A program made the translations under genes and the position numbers. Below are positions 45,688 to 55,627 of a DNA stretch of 64,000 nucleotides, piece after piece. Within the stretch, counting starts at the first letter, position 1. Each line of letters starts with the position of its first letter. Source of the DNA: Streptomyces sp. 846.5 (GTDB lineage Bacteria > Actinomycetota > Actinomycetes > Streptomycetales > Streptomycetaceae); contig NZ_SOBN01000002.1 in the NCBI RefSeq assembly GCF_004365705.1, forward strand, positions 186,001 to 250,000, given 5' to 3'. Under the pieces are notes generated by a model. That model saw only the letters and a list, made by a program, of their open reading frames with translations, had not been told where the DNA came from and ran no database searches.

Positions 45688-47076
45688 ATGAAATCTTCCC
45701 ACACCGCCGCAGCGACCTTCGCGGCGTTCGATGACCCGAATCTCCTGGCGTTCGGTGGCCTGGCTGCGGCGGTGCGGTTGGCCGAGCGGTGCGGCCTGCC
45801 CGCGCTGGCCCGGGAGAAGGTGCAGCTCAAGGATGCCGCGAACGGCGCCGGGGCAGCCGTCGGCGCGAAGGTGATGTCGCTCGTGGCGGGAATGCTCGCC
45901 GGGGCGGACAGCATCGACGACACCGACGTCCTGCGACACGGTGCCATGGCCCGGGCCTTCGCCGGGATCCGCGCGCCGTCCACACTTGGCACTTTCCTGC
46001 GCGCGTTCACCTGGGGCCATGTGCGCCAACTGGAGTCCGCAGCACGGGCGTTCACCTGCAACCTGGCCCGGCACTGCAACCTGCTCGCGGGCGGCGACCA
46101 AGTGGTGTACCTGGACATCGACTCGAAGGTCAAGCAGGTCTACGGGGCCGGCAAGCAGGGCGCGGAATACGGCTACACCAAGGTCCGCGGCCTGCACTTC
46201 CAGATCGTCACCGCCTCCACCCCGCTAGCCGCGCCGGTCATCGTGGCCACCCGCCTGCGCAAAGGCTCGGCCGGCTCCGCCAAGGGCGCCGCCTCCCTGA
46301 TCGCCGAAGCCATCAGGACGGTGCGGGCGACGGGCGCGATCGGCATGATCGTGGTCCGTGCCGACTCCGCGTTCTTCTCCCACAAGGTCGTAGACGTCTG
46401 CCGCCGCAACAAGGTCCGGTTCTCGCTCGCCGTCGCGCAGCGCAAAAAGGTCCGCGAACTGATCGCGACGATCCCCGAGACCGCGTGGACGGCGATCAAG
46501 TACCCGAAGGCGATCTGGGACCGGGACGAGGAACGCTGGGTCTCGGACGCGGAGGTCGCCGAGATCCAGTACACCGCGTTCACCGGCAAGGCCAAGCGCT
46601 ACCGGGCCACCGCCCGACTTCTGGTGCGGCGGGTCAAGCGCCTGAACGAGGCCGGAATCCCGGACGGGCAGGGCGAGTTGTTCACCGTCTGGCGGTTCCA
46701 CGCGGTGTTCACCGACTCGCCGTTGCCGCTGGTCGAGGCCGAGGCGGACCATCGTCGGCACGCCATTGTGGAACAGGTTTTTGCCGATCTTGAGGACTCG
46801 GCGCTGGGGCATCTGCCCTCGGGGAAGTTCACCGCGAACGCCGCGTGGCTGACCCTGGCCGCCGTCGCCCACAACCTGACTCGAGCCCTGGGCACCCTGG
46901 CCTCCGGCTTCCACGCCAGAGCCCGCACCGGCACGATCCGCCGCCAACTCATCAACGTCCCGGCGCGGTTGGCCACCGGAGGCCGGACCCTGACCTGGCA
47001 CATTCCCGAGCACTGGCGCTGGCGGGAGGCGTTCGCCGATCTGTGGACAGCCGTCGGCCACCGACTGCGAACCTGA
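45688..47076 (+). CDS. IS1380-family transposase
   Basis: A 462-residue DDE transposase of the IS1380 type. It has YLDIDSKVKQVYGAGKQGA (first Asp), MIVVRADSAFFSHKVVDVC (second Asp) and RRHAIVEQVFADLEDS (Glu), with the long C-terminal region found in this family. The frame is intact. The element limits are not certain: a 10-bp CTACGCTTCC occurs on both sides (45649-45658 and 47323-47332) and a hairpin lies at 47195-47227, but I could not assign the terminal repeats. Confidence 0.92.
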   Translation: MKSSHTAAATFAAFDDPNLLAFGGLAAAVRLAERCGLPALAREKVQLKDAANGAGAAVGAKVMSLVAGMLAGADSIDDTDVLRHGAMARAFAGIRAPSTLGTFLRAFTWGHVRQLESAARAFTCNLARHCNLLAGGDQVVYLDIDSKVKQVYGAGKQGAEYGYTKVRGLHFQIVTASTPLAAPVIVATRLRKGSAGSAKGAASLIAEAIRTVRATGAIGMIVVRADSAFFSHKVVDVCRRNKVRFSLAVAQRKKVRELIATIPETAWTAIKYPKAIWDRDEERWVSDAEVAEIQYTAFTGKAKRYRATARLLVRRVKRLNEAGIPDGQGELFTVWRFHAVFTDSPLPLVEAEADHRRHAIVEQVFADLEDSALGHLPSGKFTANAAWLTLAAVAHNLTRALGTLASGFHARARTGTIRRQLINVPARLATGGRTLTWHIPEHWRWREAFADLWTAVGHRLRT

Positions 47077-47194
47077 CCGACGAGCCCACCCGACCACCCA
47101 CGACCAAGGACCACGGAGACCCCGCCACCGGGACGGCCACCCGGCAATCACCCATGCCCACCAGCAAGAGGACCGCCGAATCCGCTCCGAAAAT

Positions 47195-47227
47195 CACAGA
47201 GCCGCACTCACCGAATACGGCTCTGTG
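47195..47227. terminator. Hairpin downstream of the IS1380 transposase
   Basis: A perfect 10-bp stem CACAGAGCCG (47195-47204) with CGGCTCTGTG (47218-47227) and a 13-base loop. It may be the transposase terminator or part of the element's right end. Confidence 0.5.
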
Positions 47228-47783
47228 GATCCAGGTTCAGTACGACTGTCAGGAGGGAACGCAGCCACGGGAACAGCGGCCGTCGAACGGCCGGACTGCC
47301 CACGCCATGACCTCCGGAAAGCCTACGCTTCCGGTCGCGCAGCGCCACCTGTGAGCGCGTGCGGCGGTGCACTCCCGGAACAGCACCGGCGACCACGAGG
47401 ACACCGCTCACCAACGGCGCTGCCCACGCCGCCGTGCAGTGCGACGACCCGAGCGGGATCTCGGCGATTTGCTGTGCCCTTCGAGTAGTTGGCCCGGCAG
47501 CGCCGGAAGCCTTCCCGGCGGAGCAGAGCGACAGTCAGGAAGAGTCAAGATCCACTCCGCGCTGGCTGGACAACGGGCGGCCCCTGCCGGTGTGGGACCG
47601 GCTGCCCGCGGTCGCATACTGGCTGCTGCCCGCCGCCGTGGGCGGCCCAGATCATGCGCGGCACGGACGAGTCCGTGGCGAAGATGATGGAGACGCACCA
47701 CCCTTTCTGGACGCCACGCAGGGTGACGTCGCCCAGCTGCGGCACCACCGCGACGCGATACACCATCAGGGCTGCCACTGTTG
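47228..47783. other. Region without a recognisable gene
   Basis: About 550 bases between the IS1380 element and the Lrp-type gene. Short frames on both strands are arginine-rich or broken. This looks like decayed DNA at an element edge. Confidence 0.4.
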
Positions 47784-48770
47784 TCAGTGGCGGATCAGGC
47801 CGGTGCGTTTGACGGTGGCCAGGAGCGGGGTCGTGTCGATGGCGGTGACTCCGTCGAGGGGGCCGACGGTGTCGGTGAGGAAGGTGTAGAGGGCGTCGAG
47901 GTTCGCGGCGGCGACGGCGACGATCAGGTTGGCGGGGCCGGTGGTGGCGGCGCAGAACCGCACGTGCGGGTGGGTGCTCAGGGTCTGTGCGGTCTGCTGC
48001 AGTGCGCCTGGCTGTACAGCGATCCACAGCAGCGCCTCGGTCTGCGCGCCGAGCAGTGCGAGGTCGAGTTCGGTGGCCAGGCGCAGCACCTGACCCTCCA
48101 GGAGGGACTGGAGGCGTCGGCGGGCGGTGAGCGCGGTGGTGCCGGCGAGGCGGGCCAGGTCCGTGTAGGTGGCCCGACCGTCCTCGGTCAGGGCGGGGAT
48201 CAGTGCGGTGTCGAGGTCCAGCTGCGTGTACGACGCTGTCGGCGGCGTCAGTGGTGTCAGTGGTGTCGGCTCTGGGGTGAGTTGGGCCAGTTCCGCGGGT
48301 GAGAGGAGACCGGCGGTCCAGCGGAACGCCGTGGGGAAGACCCGCAGCAGGGTGTGGGTGGTCCAGGAGTCGACGGCGTCGGTGGCGGGCAGATCGCGCA
48401 GCAGCAGGTTATTGCGGGCCTCCGGTCCCTCCAGGAAGAAGACCGCGGAGATCTCGTCGCCGCCGCCGAGGATGTCCACCCAGACGGTGTCGGTGCGGCG
48501 GGCCAGCGCCTGGGCGACCTGTCGGATCTTGTTGGGGCGGCAGCGGATCCGCAGGACGACGGGGGCCAGGTAGGGGAAACGCGCCGGGTTGCGCACCGCG
48601 GTCGCGCGCAGGGTGCCGTCGGCGTAGAGCAGGGCGACGCGGCGGACGACGGTGCGTTCGGACAGGCCCAGACAGCGCGCCACGTCGCGCCAGGAGGCTC
48701 GCGGGGAGGCGACCAGGGCGGCTGCGATCCGCCGATCGGTTTCATCGAGTACCTGTCGCATGATCTGCAT
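47784..48770 (-). CDS. Lrp/AsnC-family regulator with two repeated Lrp units
   Basis: A 328-residue protein, twice the usual Lrp length. It has two AsnC-type helix-turn-helix units (PRASWRDVARCLGLSERTVV and GRATYTDLARLAGTTALTAR), each followed by a ligand-binding domain. A threonine/proline-rich linker (LTPEPTPLTPLTPPT) lies between them. Such duplicated forms are common in Streptomyces. It is divergent from an amidohydrolase gene, the likely target, and the effector is probably an amino acid or amide. Confidence 0.9.
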   Translation of the reverse strand: MQIMRQVLDETDRRIAAALVASPRASWRDVARCLGLSERTVVRRVALLYADGTLRATAVRNPARFPYLAPVVLRIRCRPNKIRQVAQALARRTDTVWVDILGGGDEISAVFFLEGPEARNNLLLRDLPATDAVDSWTTHTLLRVFPTAFRWTAGLLSPAELAQLTPEPTPLTPLTPPTASYTQLDLDTALIPALTEDGRATYTDLARLAGTTALTARRRLQSLLEGQVLRLATELDLALLGAQTEALLWIAVQPGALQQTAQTLSTHPHVRFCAATTGPANLIVAVAAANLDALYTFLTDTVGPLDGVTAIDTTPLLATVKRTGLIRH

Positions 48771-48907
48771 GATAAGCGGAGGTACAGGCGTGTTTCCTGC
48801 GCAGAGGGCTTCGGGATGGCGCGGAATGCCCGAACGGCTCCTACAACAGTCTTGTCACCGAGCGACATGTTCGGGGATTCGGCACCTTGGAGATGAGGGA
48901 GAAGACG

Positions 48908-50527
48908 ATGACTGATCATGGAGCCGACCTACTGATCCGCGCGGGCGCGGTGCACACCCAGGTGCCCGGCCAGGCCCCGCAGCGGGCCGTGGCCGTGCGC
49001 GGCGGCCGTATCGCGGCCGTGTCCGCCGATCCCCACGGCCTGGACTACCTGGTGAGCGCGCACACCCAGGTGCACGACCTGCCCGGTGCCACCGTGCTGC
49101 CCGCGTTCGATGACACCCACACCCACCTGGTCTTCGCGGCGCTGGGTGCCCATGACGTTCCCGTCCACCGGGCCCGGAACATCCCCGAGTTCCTGGACCT
49201 GATCCGGCAGCGGGCCACCGTCACCCCCGAGGGCGAGTGGATCCGCACCACCACCAACTGGCAGGAACTCAACCTGGCCGAGCGCCGCATGCCCACCGCG
49301 GCCGAGCTCGACACGGCCACCGACCGGCACCCGGTCCTGGTCAAGCGCGGCGGCCACAACGACGTCGTCAACAGCTGTGCGCTGCGCCTGGCGGGAATCA
49401 CCGAGGACACCCCCGTACCGCCCGGCGGCACCATCGGCCGCGGCAGCGACGGCAAGCTGGACGGCCGGCTGATCGACAACGCCCTGCACCTGGTGGAACA
49501 CCTGGTCCCGGCCCCGGACCGGTCCGGGCGCATCGACGGACTGCGCCTGGCCAGCCGCGACTACGCCGCCACGGGCATCGGGACCGTGCGCGACTGCGCG
49601 GTCACCCCGGAGGACTACGCGGTGCTCCTGGCCGCCCGTGAGGCGGGGGCGCTCAGCACCCGCGTGCGGGCGCTGATCTCGGCGCTCGGACTGACCAGCG
49701 CGGCCCAGGTGGAGGACCTGCTCGACGTCATGGAGCAGTGGCGTGACAACGGCGACCCGTGGCTGTCGGTGTGGGGTGTGAAGTTCGGTCTCGACGGGGG
49801 GCTGGAGGCCGGCGCCACCGAGGAGCCGTACGCCTGCGACCACTCGTTCTCCGGGATGCTGATCTGGGAGCCGGACGCGATGGTCGAGGCGGTCGAGGCG
49901 GTGGTCCGGCGCGGCTGGCGGGTCGGCACCCACGCTTACGGCGACCGCGCGGTCCGCGTCCTGCTGGACGTCTACGAGCGGGTCCTGGACCGCAACCCCG
50001 GCCTGCCCGCCGGCACGCTGGTGATGGAGCACGGGGGCCTGGCCGGACCCGAACAGCGGGCCCGCGCCGTCGCGTTGGGCATTCCCGTCACCATCCAGCA
50101 GCCCCTGCTGCACGACACCGCCGAGGTGGAGGAGGGCTTCTGGGGCCCGGAGCGCGTCGCGCGACTCTTCCCCGCCCGCGCCTGGCTCGACCAGGGCGCC
50201 CAGGTCAGCGCCGGATCCGACTTCCCCGTCGGCCAGTTCGGGGCCATGCGCTCGGTCTGGGGCATGACCACCCGACAGACCGTCATCGGCGTCAAGGGTC
50301 CCGAGCACGCCATCACCTACGACGAGGCCGTCACCCTGCACACCGCGCACGCCGCTCGGCTGACCGGCGAGGACCACCTGCGCGGCAGCCTCACCCCCGG
50401 CCGCCTGGCCGACCTCACGGTCTGGGACCGCGACCCCGCCCAGTGCTCCGGCAACGCCCTGCGCGACCTGACCCCCACGCACACCTTCGTCGGCGGCCTC
50501 CTGGTCACACCCACCAGCCCCCGGTAA
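48908..50527 (+). CDS. Amidohydrolase family protein (YtcJ-like)
   Basis: A 539-residue metal-dependent amidohydrolase of the YtcJ/N-substituted formamide deformylase type. The metal-site HxH is in FDDTHTHL; other motifs are GRLIDNALHLVEHLV, VWGVKFGLDGGLEAGATEEP, GTHAYGDRAV and SAGSDFPVG. The C-terminal GRLADLTVWDRDP closes the fold. ATG 48908 follows GAGGGAGAAG. The divergent Lrp-type gene suggests induction by a nitrogen compound. The exact substrate (an amide, formamide or similar) cannot be read from the sequence. Confidence 0.9.
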   Translation: MTDHGADLLIRAGAVHTQVPGQAPQRAVAVRGGRIAAVSADPHGLDYLVSAHTQVHDLPGATVLPAFDDTHTHLVFAALGAHDVPVHRARNIPEFLDLIRQRATVTPEGEWIRTTTNWQELNLAERRMPTAAELDTATDRHPVLVKRGGHNDVVNSCALRLAGITEDTPVPPGGTIGRGSDGKLDGRLIDNALHLVEHLVPAPDRSGRIDGLRLASRDYAATGIGTVRDCAVTPEDYAVLLAAREAGALSTRVRALISALGLTSAAQVEDLLDVMEQWRDNGDPWLSVWGVKFGLDGGLEAGATEEPYACDHSFSGMLIWEPDAMVEAVEAVVRRGWRVGTHAYGDRAVRVLLDVYERVLDRNPGLPAGTLVMEHGGLAGPEQRARAVALGIPVTIQQPLLHDTAEVEEGFWGPERVARLFPARAWLDQGAQVSAGSDFPVGQFGAMRSVWGMTTRQTVIGVKGPEHAITYDEAVTLHTAHAARLTGEDHLRGSLTPGRLADLTVWDRDPAQCSGNALRDLTPTHTFVGGLLVTPTSPR

Positions 50528-50560
50528 GCGGGACGGAGGGGGTCCCAGGACCGAACACGC

Positions 50561-50592
50561 GGCTGCCGCGGACGCTCGCGCCGGCGGCAGCC
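50561..50592 (+). terminator. Likely terminator after the amidohydrolase gene
   Basis: A 9-bp stem GGCTGCCGC (50561-50569) with GCGGCAGCC (50584-50592), 34 bases after the stop codon. Confidence 0.55.
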
Positions 50593-50959
50593 GACTGCGA
50601 CCGGGCGTCGCTCATCCGAGTGGTCCCACGCAGCGTCTCTCAGGCAGCGTCCCTTCGCCGGAGCGCCAGGGCGCGGACGGCTCCGCGCCGGTCCGTCAGG
50701 CTCTGCTCACGGGCGGGGCCTTCCATTTTTCGTACGGCAACGAGCGCGTCGGCCTGCCGCAGCGCGACGACCTCGCATTCGAACTGCTGGTCAACGAACT
50801 GGACTGAGCCCCAGCGGCGAACGCGCCGGGGACGGCGAGGTGCTCGACGCCCTCCCCGCGAGGGATCTCGGATGCCAGGTCCGAATTCTACTGGCATCCG
50901 GCGAGCGAGTGCGGTTGGCTCCTCCTTGTGACGTACAGCAGCAAAACAAGGAGACATTG
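50593..50959. other. Intergenic region with a possible gene remnant
   Basis: A plus frame ending at 50808 reads FHFSYGNERVGLPQRDDLAF and ELLVNELD. It looks coding but is not recognised and has no start. The rest is the promoter region of the EamA-type gene. Confidence 0.35.
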
Positions 50960-52033
50960 ATGTCGGGACCCCCTGCGCGGCCCTCCGTCGGTGTCGGAGG
51001 CCCGGACTCCCCCGGCCCGGGCATCCCCTCCGCCGGCTCGCTCGGCACCGACCTCCCCGGCGCCCGGGAGTCTGCCGGACGACTCGGCGGGTTGGCCTGG
51101 ACCGCCCTCGGCCTGGTGTATGTCGTCTGGGGATCCACCTACCTGGCGATCCGCATCGCCGACCGGACCATGCCGCCGTTCCTGTCCGCCGCCGCACGCT
51201 TCCTCGCCGCCGGCCTGCTGCTCGCCGGGGCGATCGGCTGGCGGTCCATGCGCGCCGGGGGCACCCGGCACCCCGGGCCCCGCGAACCCTCCCCGCTGAG
51301 CATCATCCGACGGCAGCTGGCGTCGGTCGTCCTGGTCGGGCTGCTGCTCCTGGTCGGCGGCAACGGGCTGGTCGTCCTCGCCGAGACGGTGATCCCGTCC
51401 GGGCTGGCCGCACTGCTGGTCGCCGCCGTGCCGCTGTGGGTGGTGGTGCTCCGCGCCGGTTTCGGCGACCGGCCGCGCGGCGCCACCGTCGTCGGTGTGC
51501 TGCTGGGCTTCGCCGGCCTGATCGTGCTGACCGTCCCGGGCATCGCGGGAAGCGTGAAGCTCAGCGGCGTGGTCGCCGTGATCGCCGCGTCGGTCCTCTG
51601 GTCCACCGGCTCCTTCGCGTCCTCACGGCTCCCGATGCCGGTGAACCCGTTCGTCGCCAGCGCCTACGAGATGCTCGCGGGCGGCATCGGCGACCTGCTG
51701 ATCGGGCTCGGCCGGGGCGAGCAGCACCGTGTGCACCTCGCCTCCATCAGCACCGGTTCCTGGCTGGCGCTGGCGTACCTGGTGGTCTTCGGCTCGATCG
51801 TCGCATTCACCGCCTACGCCTGGCTGCTGCAGAACGCACCGCTGTCACTGGTCTCCACCTACGCCTACGTCAACCCGGTGGTCGCTGTCGCCCTGGGATG
51901 GCTGATCCTCGCCGAGCCGGTGAGCTGGCCGATCGCACTCGGGGGCGCCATCGTCGTCGCCGGGGTCGGCGTCGTCGTCAGCAACGAGCGCAGGCGCGGC
52001 CCGGCGCAGCCACTCACGGAGGAGGTGCCTTGA
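50960..52033 (+). CDS. EamA/DMT-superfamily permease (YedA/RhaT-like exporter)
   Basis: A 357-residue membrane protein with ten predicted helices in two EamA repeats. The first repeat starts LVYVVWGSTYLAIRIADRTM and ends in VLAETVIPSGLAALLVAAVP. The second ends STYAYVNPVVAVALGWLILA, typical of YedA-like drug/metabolite exporters. ATG 50960 follows AAGGAGA. The soluble N-terminal 45 residues are glycine/proline-rich. The substrate is unknown; amino acids or their analogues are common for the family. Confidence 0.9.
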   Translation: MSGPPARPSVGVGGPDSPGPGIPSAGSLGTDLPGARESAGRLGGLAWTALGLVYVVWGSTYLAIRIADRTMPPFLSAAARFLAAGLLLAGAIGWRSMRAGGTRHPGPREPSPLSIIRRQLASVVLVGLLLLVGGNGLVVLAETVIPSGLAALLVAAVPLWVVVLRAGFGDRPRGATVVGVLLGFAGLIVLTVPGIAGSVKLSGVVAVIAASVLWSTGSFASSRLPMPVNPFVASAYEMLAGGIGDLLIGLGRGEQHRVHLASISTGSWLALAYLVVFGSIVAFTAYAWLLQNAPLSLVSTYAYVNPVVAVALGWLILAEPVSWPIALGGAIVVAGVGVVVSNERRRGPAQPLTEEVP

Positions 52034-52241
52034 CCACGCGTTCCATCCGCGCTCCGCGCGATGCCTTCCGAGCTGTGGGTTGTGCGGCGGTGCTTGCCCC
52101 TGCCCGTGACAGCGCGGAAGCGGAATCTGCTGAGGCGTCAGACTTCGGGGATGTCACGGCCGAAGGCTTCCAGGGTGATGGCGGTGGGTTCGGGGCCGCC
52201 ACGGACGCCGGTGTCGAGGCCGTCGAGGGCCTGGGCAGGAG

Positions 52242-52811
52242 TCGGGCGGCGCGTTGCGGGGTGGTCACCGGGCGGGGTCCCTCGGCGCGGCCCTGGCTCA
52301 GGTAGCGGTAGAGCAGGTTCAGGCCGCCGGTGTAGCCGTGCTCCTTGATTTCGCGGAAGAGCTGGGTGACGGGCACGGCCGGGTCCTGTTCGCGGCGGGT
52401 GCGCAGGTGGTCGCGGTGGGGGTCGACCAGGGTGGGGCGGTAGCGCGGGACGATGCGCTCGGCCGGCGGCTGGGGTCTGCGGGCGTAGCGTTTGACGGTG
52501 TTCAGGGCGAGGTTCAGGCGGCGTGAGCATTCCAGCAGGCCGACGCCTTGGCCCAGGAGGTTGTGGACCTTGTGCCACCGTTCGAGAGTGGTCTGCTCGC
52601 GCACGCCGCCGGGCAGAGCGGGGTTGCAGGTGGCCCAGCAGGGGGCGTGGCCCCTGGTCTCGACCAGGACCTTGTCGCAGAGGTTCTTACACAGGCGCCA
52701 TCGGTCGCTGACCTGGACTGCGTCGGGCAGCGCGGTGCGGATGGCCTCGGCGTAGGTGGTGGAGCCGTCGCGGCACACGGTCTGGATCCCGACCAGCCGG
52801 GACGCCACCAC
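52242..52811 (-). pseudogene. ISL3-family transposase, central fragment
   Basis: The minus frame reads VVASRLVGIQTVCRDGSTTY, AVQVSDRWRLCKNLCDKVLV and, further on, NTVKRYARRPQPPAERI and FREIKEHGYTGGLNLLYRYL. This is the catalytic and central part of an ISL3 transposase. The N-terminal zinc-binding part and the C-terminal end are missing. A C-terminal piece of an ISL3 transposase lies on the opposite strand at 56412-56580. Confidence 0.82.
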
Positions 52812-52949
52812 CAGTGGTCGGCCATGTTCTGAGGATCAGTCATACTCAGCGCCGACCTCCGTGCTCGTGGACAAGTGTTCCCTCCATCGTTGCCTGGCTG
52901 CCGAGGTCGCGAGCGCTGCCTCGCACGGCTTGACGGACGCTGCCTCCGA

Positions 52950-53440
52950 TCAGGCGGACTTGTGGCGGGCGCCGCCCTCGATGTGGATCGTCTCGCCGGA
53001 GACAAAGCCCGCACGCAGGAGCCACATCACCGTGTCGACGACGTCGTCGGCCTCGCCGTGGCGTCCGACGATGCGCCCGAGTCCACGACACCGGGCGAGA
53101 CGGCATTGACCCGTACCGGCGCCAGATCCGCCGCCAGGTGGCGCGCGGCGTACTCGACCGCACCGTTCGTGACGCCCTTGACGAGGGATCCCGGCCCAGG
53201 GCGCCAGCCGACCACACCGGAGAAACAGCACCATCGACCCAGTCGGCCGCAGGACCGACGCGAAGTGCTTGGCCACCAGCATCGGGCCGACCACCTTCGC
53301 CGTGAACGCGGCCAGCAGCTCGTCGCGATCCAGCTCGGTCGCGCGAACGTCGTGCGGCGCCGAACCGGTCGTCACGATGTGGTCGATTCCGTCCTTCAGC
53401 CGTTCCGCCGCGGCCGCGAGCGTCGACTCGTCCCAGGGTG
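52950..53440 (-). pseudogene. Short-chain dehydrogenase pseudogene with frameshifts
   Basis: Pieces in two frames together give IDHIVTTGSAPHDVRATELD, then FTAKVVGPMLVAKHFASVLR, then YAARHLAADLAPVRVNAVSP, then a WLLRAGFVSGETIHIEGGA end, an SDR C-terminal two-thirds. At least two frameshifts break it, and the 5' end is lost where the IS3 remnant begins at 53441. Confidence 0.78.
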
Positions 53441-54054
53441 AGTGGTACCACGCCTACGTCATCATCGACATCTACAGCCGCTACATCTGCGGCTGGACCG
53501 TGGAACGCGCCGAATCGGCCGACCGCGCCGAGGAGCTGATCCGCGAGACCATCGAGCGCAACGGCATCGTGCCCGAAACCGTCCACGCGGACCGAGGCAC
53601 CGCGATGACCTCCAAGAAGGTCTCCCAACTGCTGATCGACCTCGGCGTCACCAGGAGCCACTCCCGGCCCAAGGTCAGCAACGACAACCCCTTCAGCGAG
53701 TCGAACTTCAAGACCATGAAGTACATGAGCGACTTCCCAAAATCATTCAACTCACTTGAAGAGTCCCGCAGTTGGTTCGACGGATTCATCTCCTACTACA
53801 ATCACGAGCACCGCCACTCGGGCATCGGCCTGCACACCCCGGCATCGGTCCACTTCGGCACCGCCGAACTGGTCCGCGAGCAGCGGGCCACCACCCTCGC
53901 CGAGGCCTACGCCCGCCACCCCGAACGCTTCGCCCGTCGACCCCAGCCACCCAAACTCCCGGAACAGGTCTGGATCAACGAACCCCAACCAGAGACAGAA
54001 CCGGCACAACAGACTTCATAGCATCAAATCGTCTCATTTGACTTGACAAGTTCC
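53441..54054 (+). mobile_element. Right end of an IS3-family element (diverged second copy)
   Basis: The catalytic C-terminal part of OrfB (from EWYHAYVIIDIYSRYICGWT, including HADRG and SESNFK) and the same terminal bases ...GACAAGTTCC as the element at 25301-26799. Scattered silent and a few coding changes (for example EESRSW for EEARSW) show the two copies are not recent duplicates. The left half is missing. Confidence 0.88.
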
Positions 54055-54065
54055 GGTGCGGTGGT

Positions 54066-54170
54066 CAGTCGCGGCGCAGGGCAGCGACCATTGCCGGGTA
54101 CCGGTCGCCCCAGGCGGCTTCGAACTCGGCGAACCGGGCCTCGGCGGCGTCCGCGCTGGCGGCGGTGTAT
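54066..54170 (-). pseudogene. Possible IS256-type transposase fragment
   Basis: The minus frame reads YTAASADAAEARFAEFEAAW then GDRYPAMVAALRRD and a stop. The pattern resembles the A..RF.EF...W...YPAM region of IS256-family transposases, but only 35 residues are left. Confidence 0.35.
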
Positions 54171-54400
54171 ACACCTGCGAGCCCTTGTCGACGCCGGACT
54201 CCTTCGCCAGCGACCTGCCCAAGGCCCCCAGTTCATGGCCGACTCCCAGGTGCCCTGGGGCCAGGACGCGCTGAACAGAGCTCAGACCGAACCGGTCTGG
54301 CGCGGCAAGCCCGCCAACTACCTGGTCGCGGGCGAGGACCGGCTCGTCGCACCTCTTCCCGCTCGGCTTCGCGTCAGAGCCCAAAGCCTGTGGGTGCTAT
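54165..54400 (+). pseudogene. Alpha/beta hydrolase C-terminal remnant
   Basis: Two frames give DSFASDLPKA then FMADSQVPWGQDALNRAQTE and PVWRGKPANYLVAGEDRLV, as in the C-terminal part of Streptomyces alpha/beta hydrolases where the ...YLVA..D..I region carries the acid residue. A shift occurs near 54225, and both ends are missing. Confidence 0.6.
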
Positions 54401-54435
54401 GGGATTTGGCAGCACGTTGTGGCTAGGCTGGCTCT

Positions 54436-55368
54436 GTGATCGTCAAGGGAAGCTTCCGTCTCAGCACCACCCTCCCATTCGTCCGGTTCGATCTCGCACT
54501 CGCTGCAGTCAGCAGCACGGCCGCGTACCTGCTGGTCGATCGGGCCGAAATTCGCTGGCTCGCCCTGCCCCCGCTGCTCGCCACCGTGCTGGGAACCGCA
54601 CTGGCCATCCTGCTCGCCTTCCGCGCCAACACCGCCTACCAGCGCTGGTGGGAGGCCAGTGGCATCTGGGCCCAACTGACCGGACAGTCACGGACGCTGG
54701 TCCGGGTCGCCCGCACGGTCACCGACGCCAAACTCGCCGACCCCGCGATCGCCCCCGAAACCGTCCGAGCCTGGCAGCACGACCTCGCCAACCGCCAGGC
54801 CGCCTGGGCGTACAGCCTGGCTCGACAACTGCGCCGACAGGACTCCACTGCCGAACTCACCCGGTTGCTCTCCCCCGAGGAGGCCGAACTGGTACTCGCG
54901 GCGGACAACCGCCCCGCGGTGCTGGCCCGACTGCAGAGCCAGGCCATCTTCCACGGTTACGCCCTTGGCATCCTGACCGGCCTGGACAACTTCCAGATGG
55001 AGACCGCCCTGGCCGGACTGTCCACCCAGCAGGCGCTCGCCGAGCGGATGAGCAACACACCGATCCCGCGCCCGCACGACTTCCTCAGCCGGATGTTCGT
55101 GCACTGCTACGTGGTGGTGTTCCCGTTCACCGCGATCGGCGCACTGACCTCCTACCGCTGGCTGGTCATTCCCTCCGCACTGCTGATCACCCTGTTCTTC
55201 CGGATGGTCGAACGGGTCGGCGCGTCCACCGAGGAGCCTTTCGCCAACCGTACCCAGGACGTCCCCATCGCCGCCCTGGCCGTCAACCTCGAACGGGACC
55301 TGCTCGAACTGGTCAACGTCCACGAGCGTCCTGCCAGGCCCGCGCCCGTGGACGGATACCTCTGGTAG
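54436..55368 (+). CDS. Bestrophin-family (UPF0187) channel protein
   Basis: A 310-residue membrane protein of the bacterial bestrophin/YneE family, pentameric ion channels. It has LAILLAFRANTAYQRWWEAS in the pore-near region and the C-terminal pattern VERVGASTEEPFANRTQDVP followed by AALAVNLERDLLELV. Start GTG at 54436. No partner genes are obvious. In bacteria these channels conduct ions with differing selectivity, so the physiological role here is open. Confidence 0.9.
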   Translation: MIVKGSFRLSTTLPFVRFDLALAAVSSTAAYLLVDRAEIRWLALPPLLATVLGTALAILLAFRANTAYQRWWEASGIWAQLTGQSRTLVRVARTVTDAKLADPAIAPETVRAWQHDLANRQAAWAYSLARQLRRQDSTAELTRLLSPEEAELVLAADNRPAVLARLQSQAIFHGYALGILTGLDNFQMETALAGLSTQQALAERMSNTPIPRPHDFLSRMFVHCYVVVFPFTAIGALTSYRWLVIPSALLITLFFRMVERVGASTEEPFANRTQDVPIAALAVNLERDLLELVNVHERPARPAPVDGYLW

Positions 55369-55627
55369 CGGCTCGGGATCACCGCGGATGCGCGCAGTGC
55401 CGGCCTGGACGGTCCACACGCCACACGATCACGCGCTGCCCCGCGCTCTCGGCCTGGTCTGCGCGGTCACCGCCCCGCCCGGAACCAAGCGGATCGTCGA
55501 GGCGCGCGCCGGGCAGGGCTGACGATGAGGCAGCACGTGCTTCATTACAGTGGATCCAGCACACACGCGGTAGGCCGGTACGCACCTCACCCGACTCGAA
55601 TCGAGCCGGCGACTGATCGGAACCCCC

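Noticed and set aside
45649-47332. CTACGCTTCC direct repeat around IS1380 as its target duplication
   Set aside because: Ten bases is longer than the usual IS1380 duplication, and the right copy lies over 100 bases past the hairpin; possibly chance.
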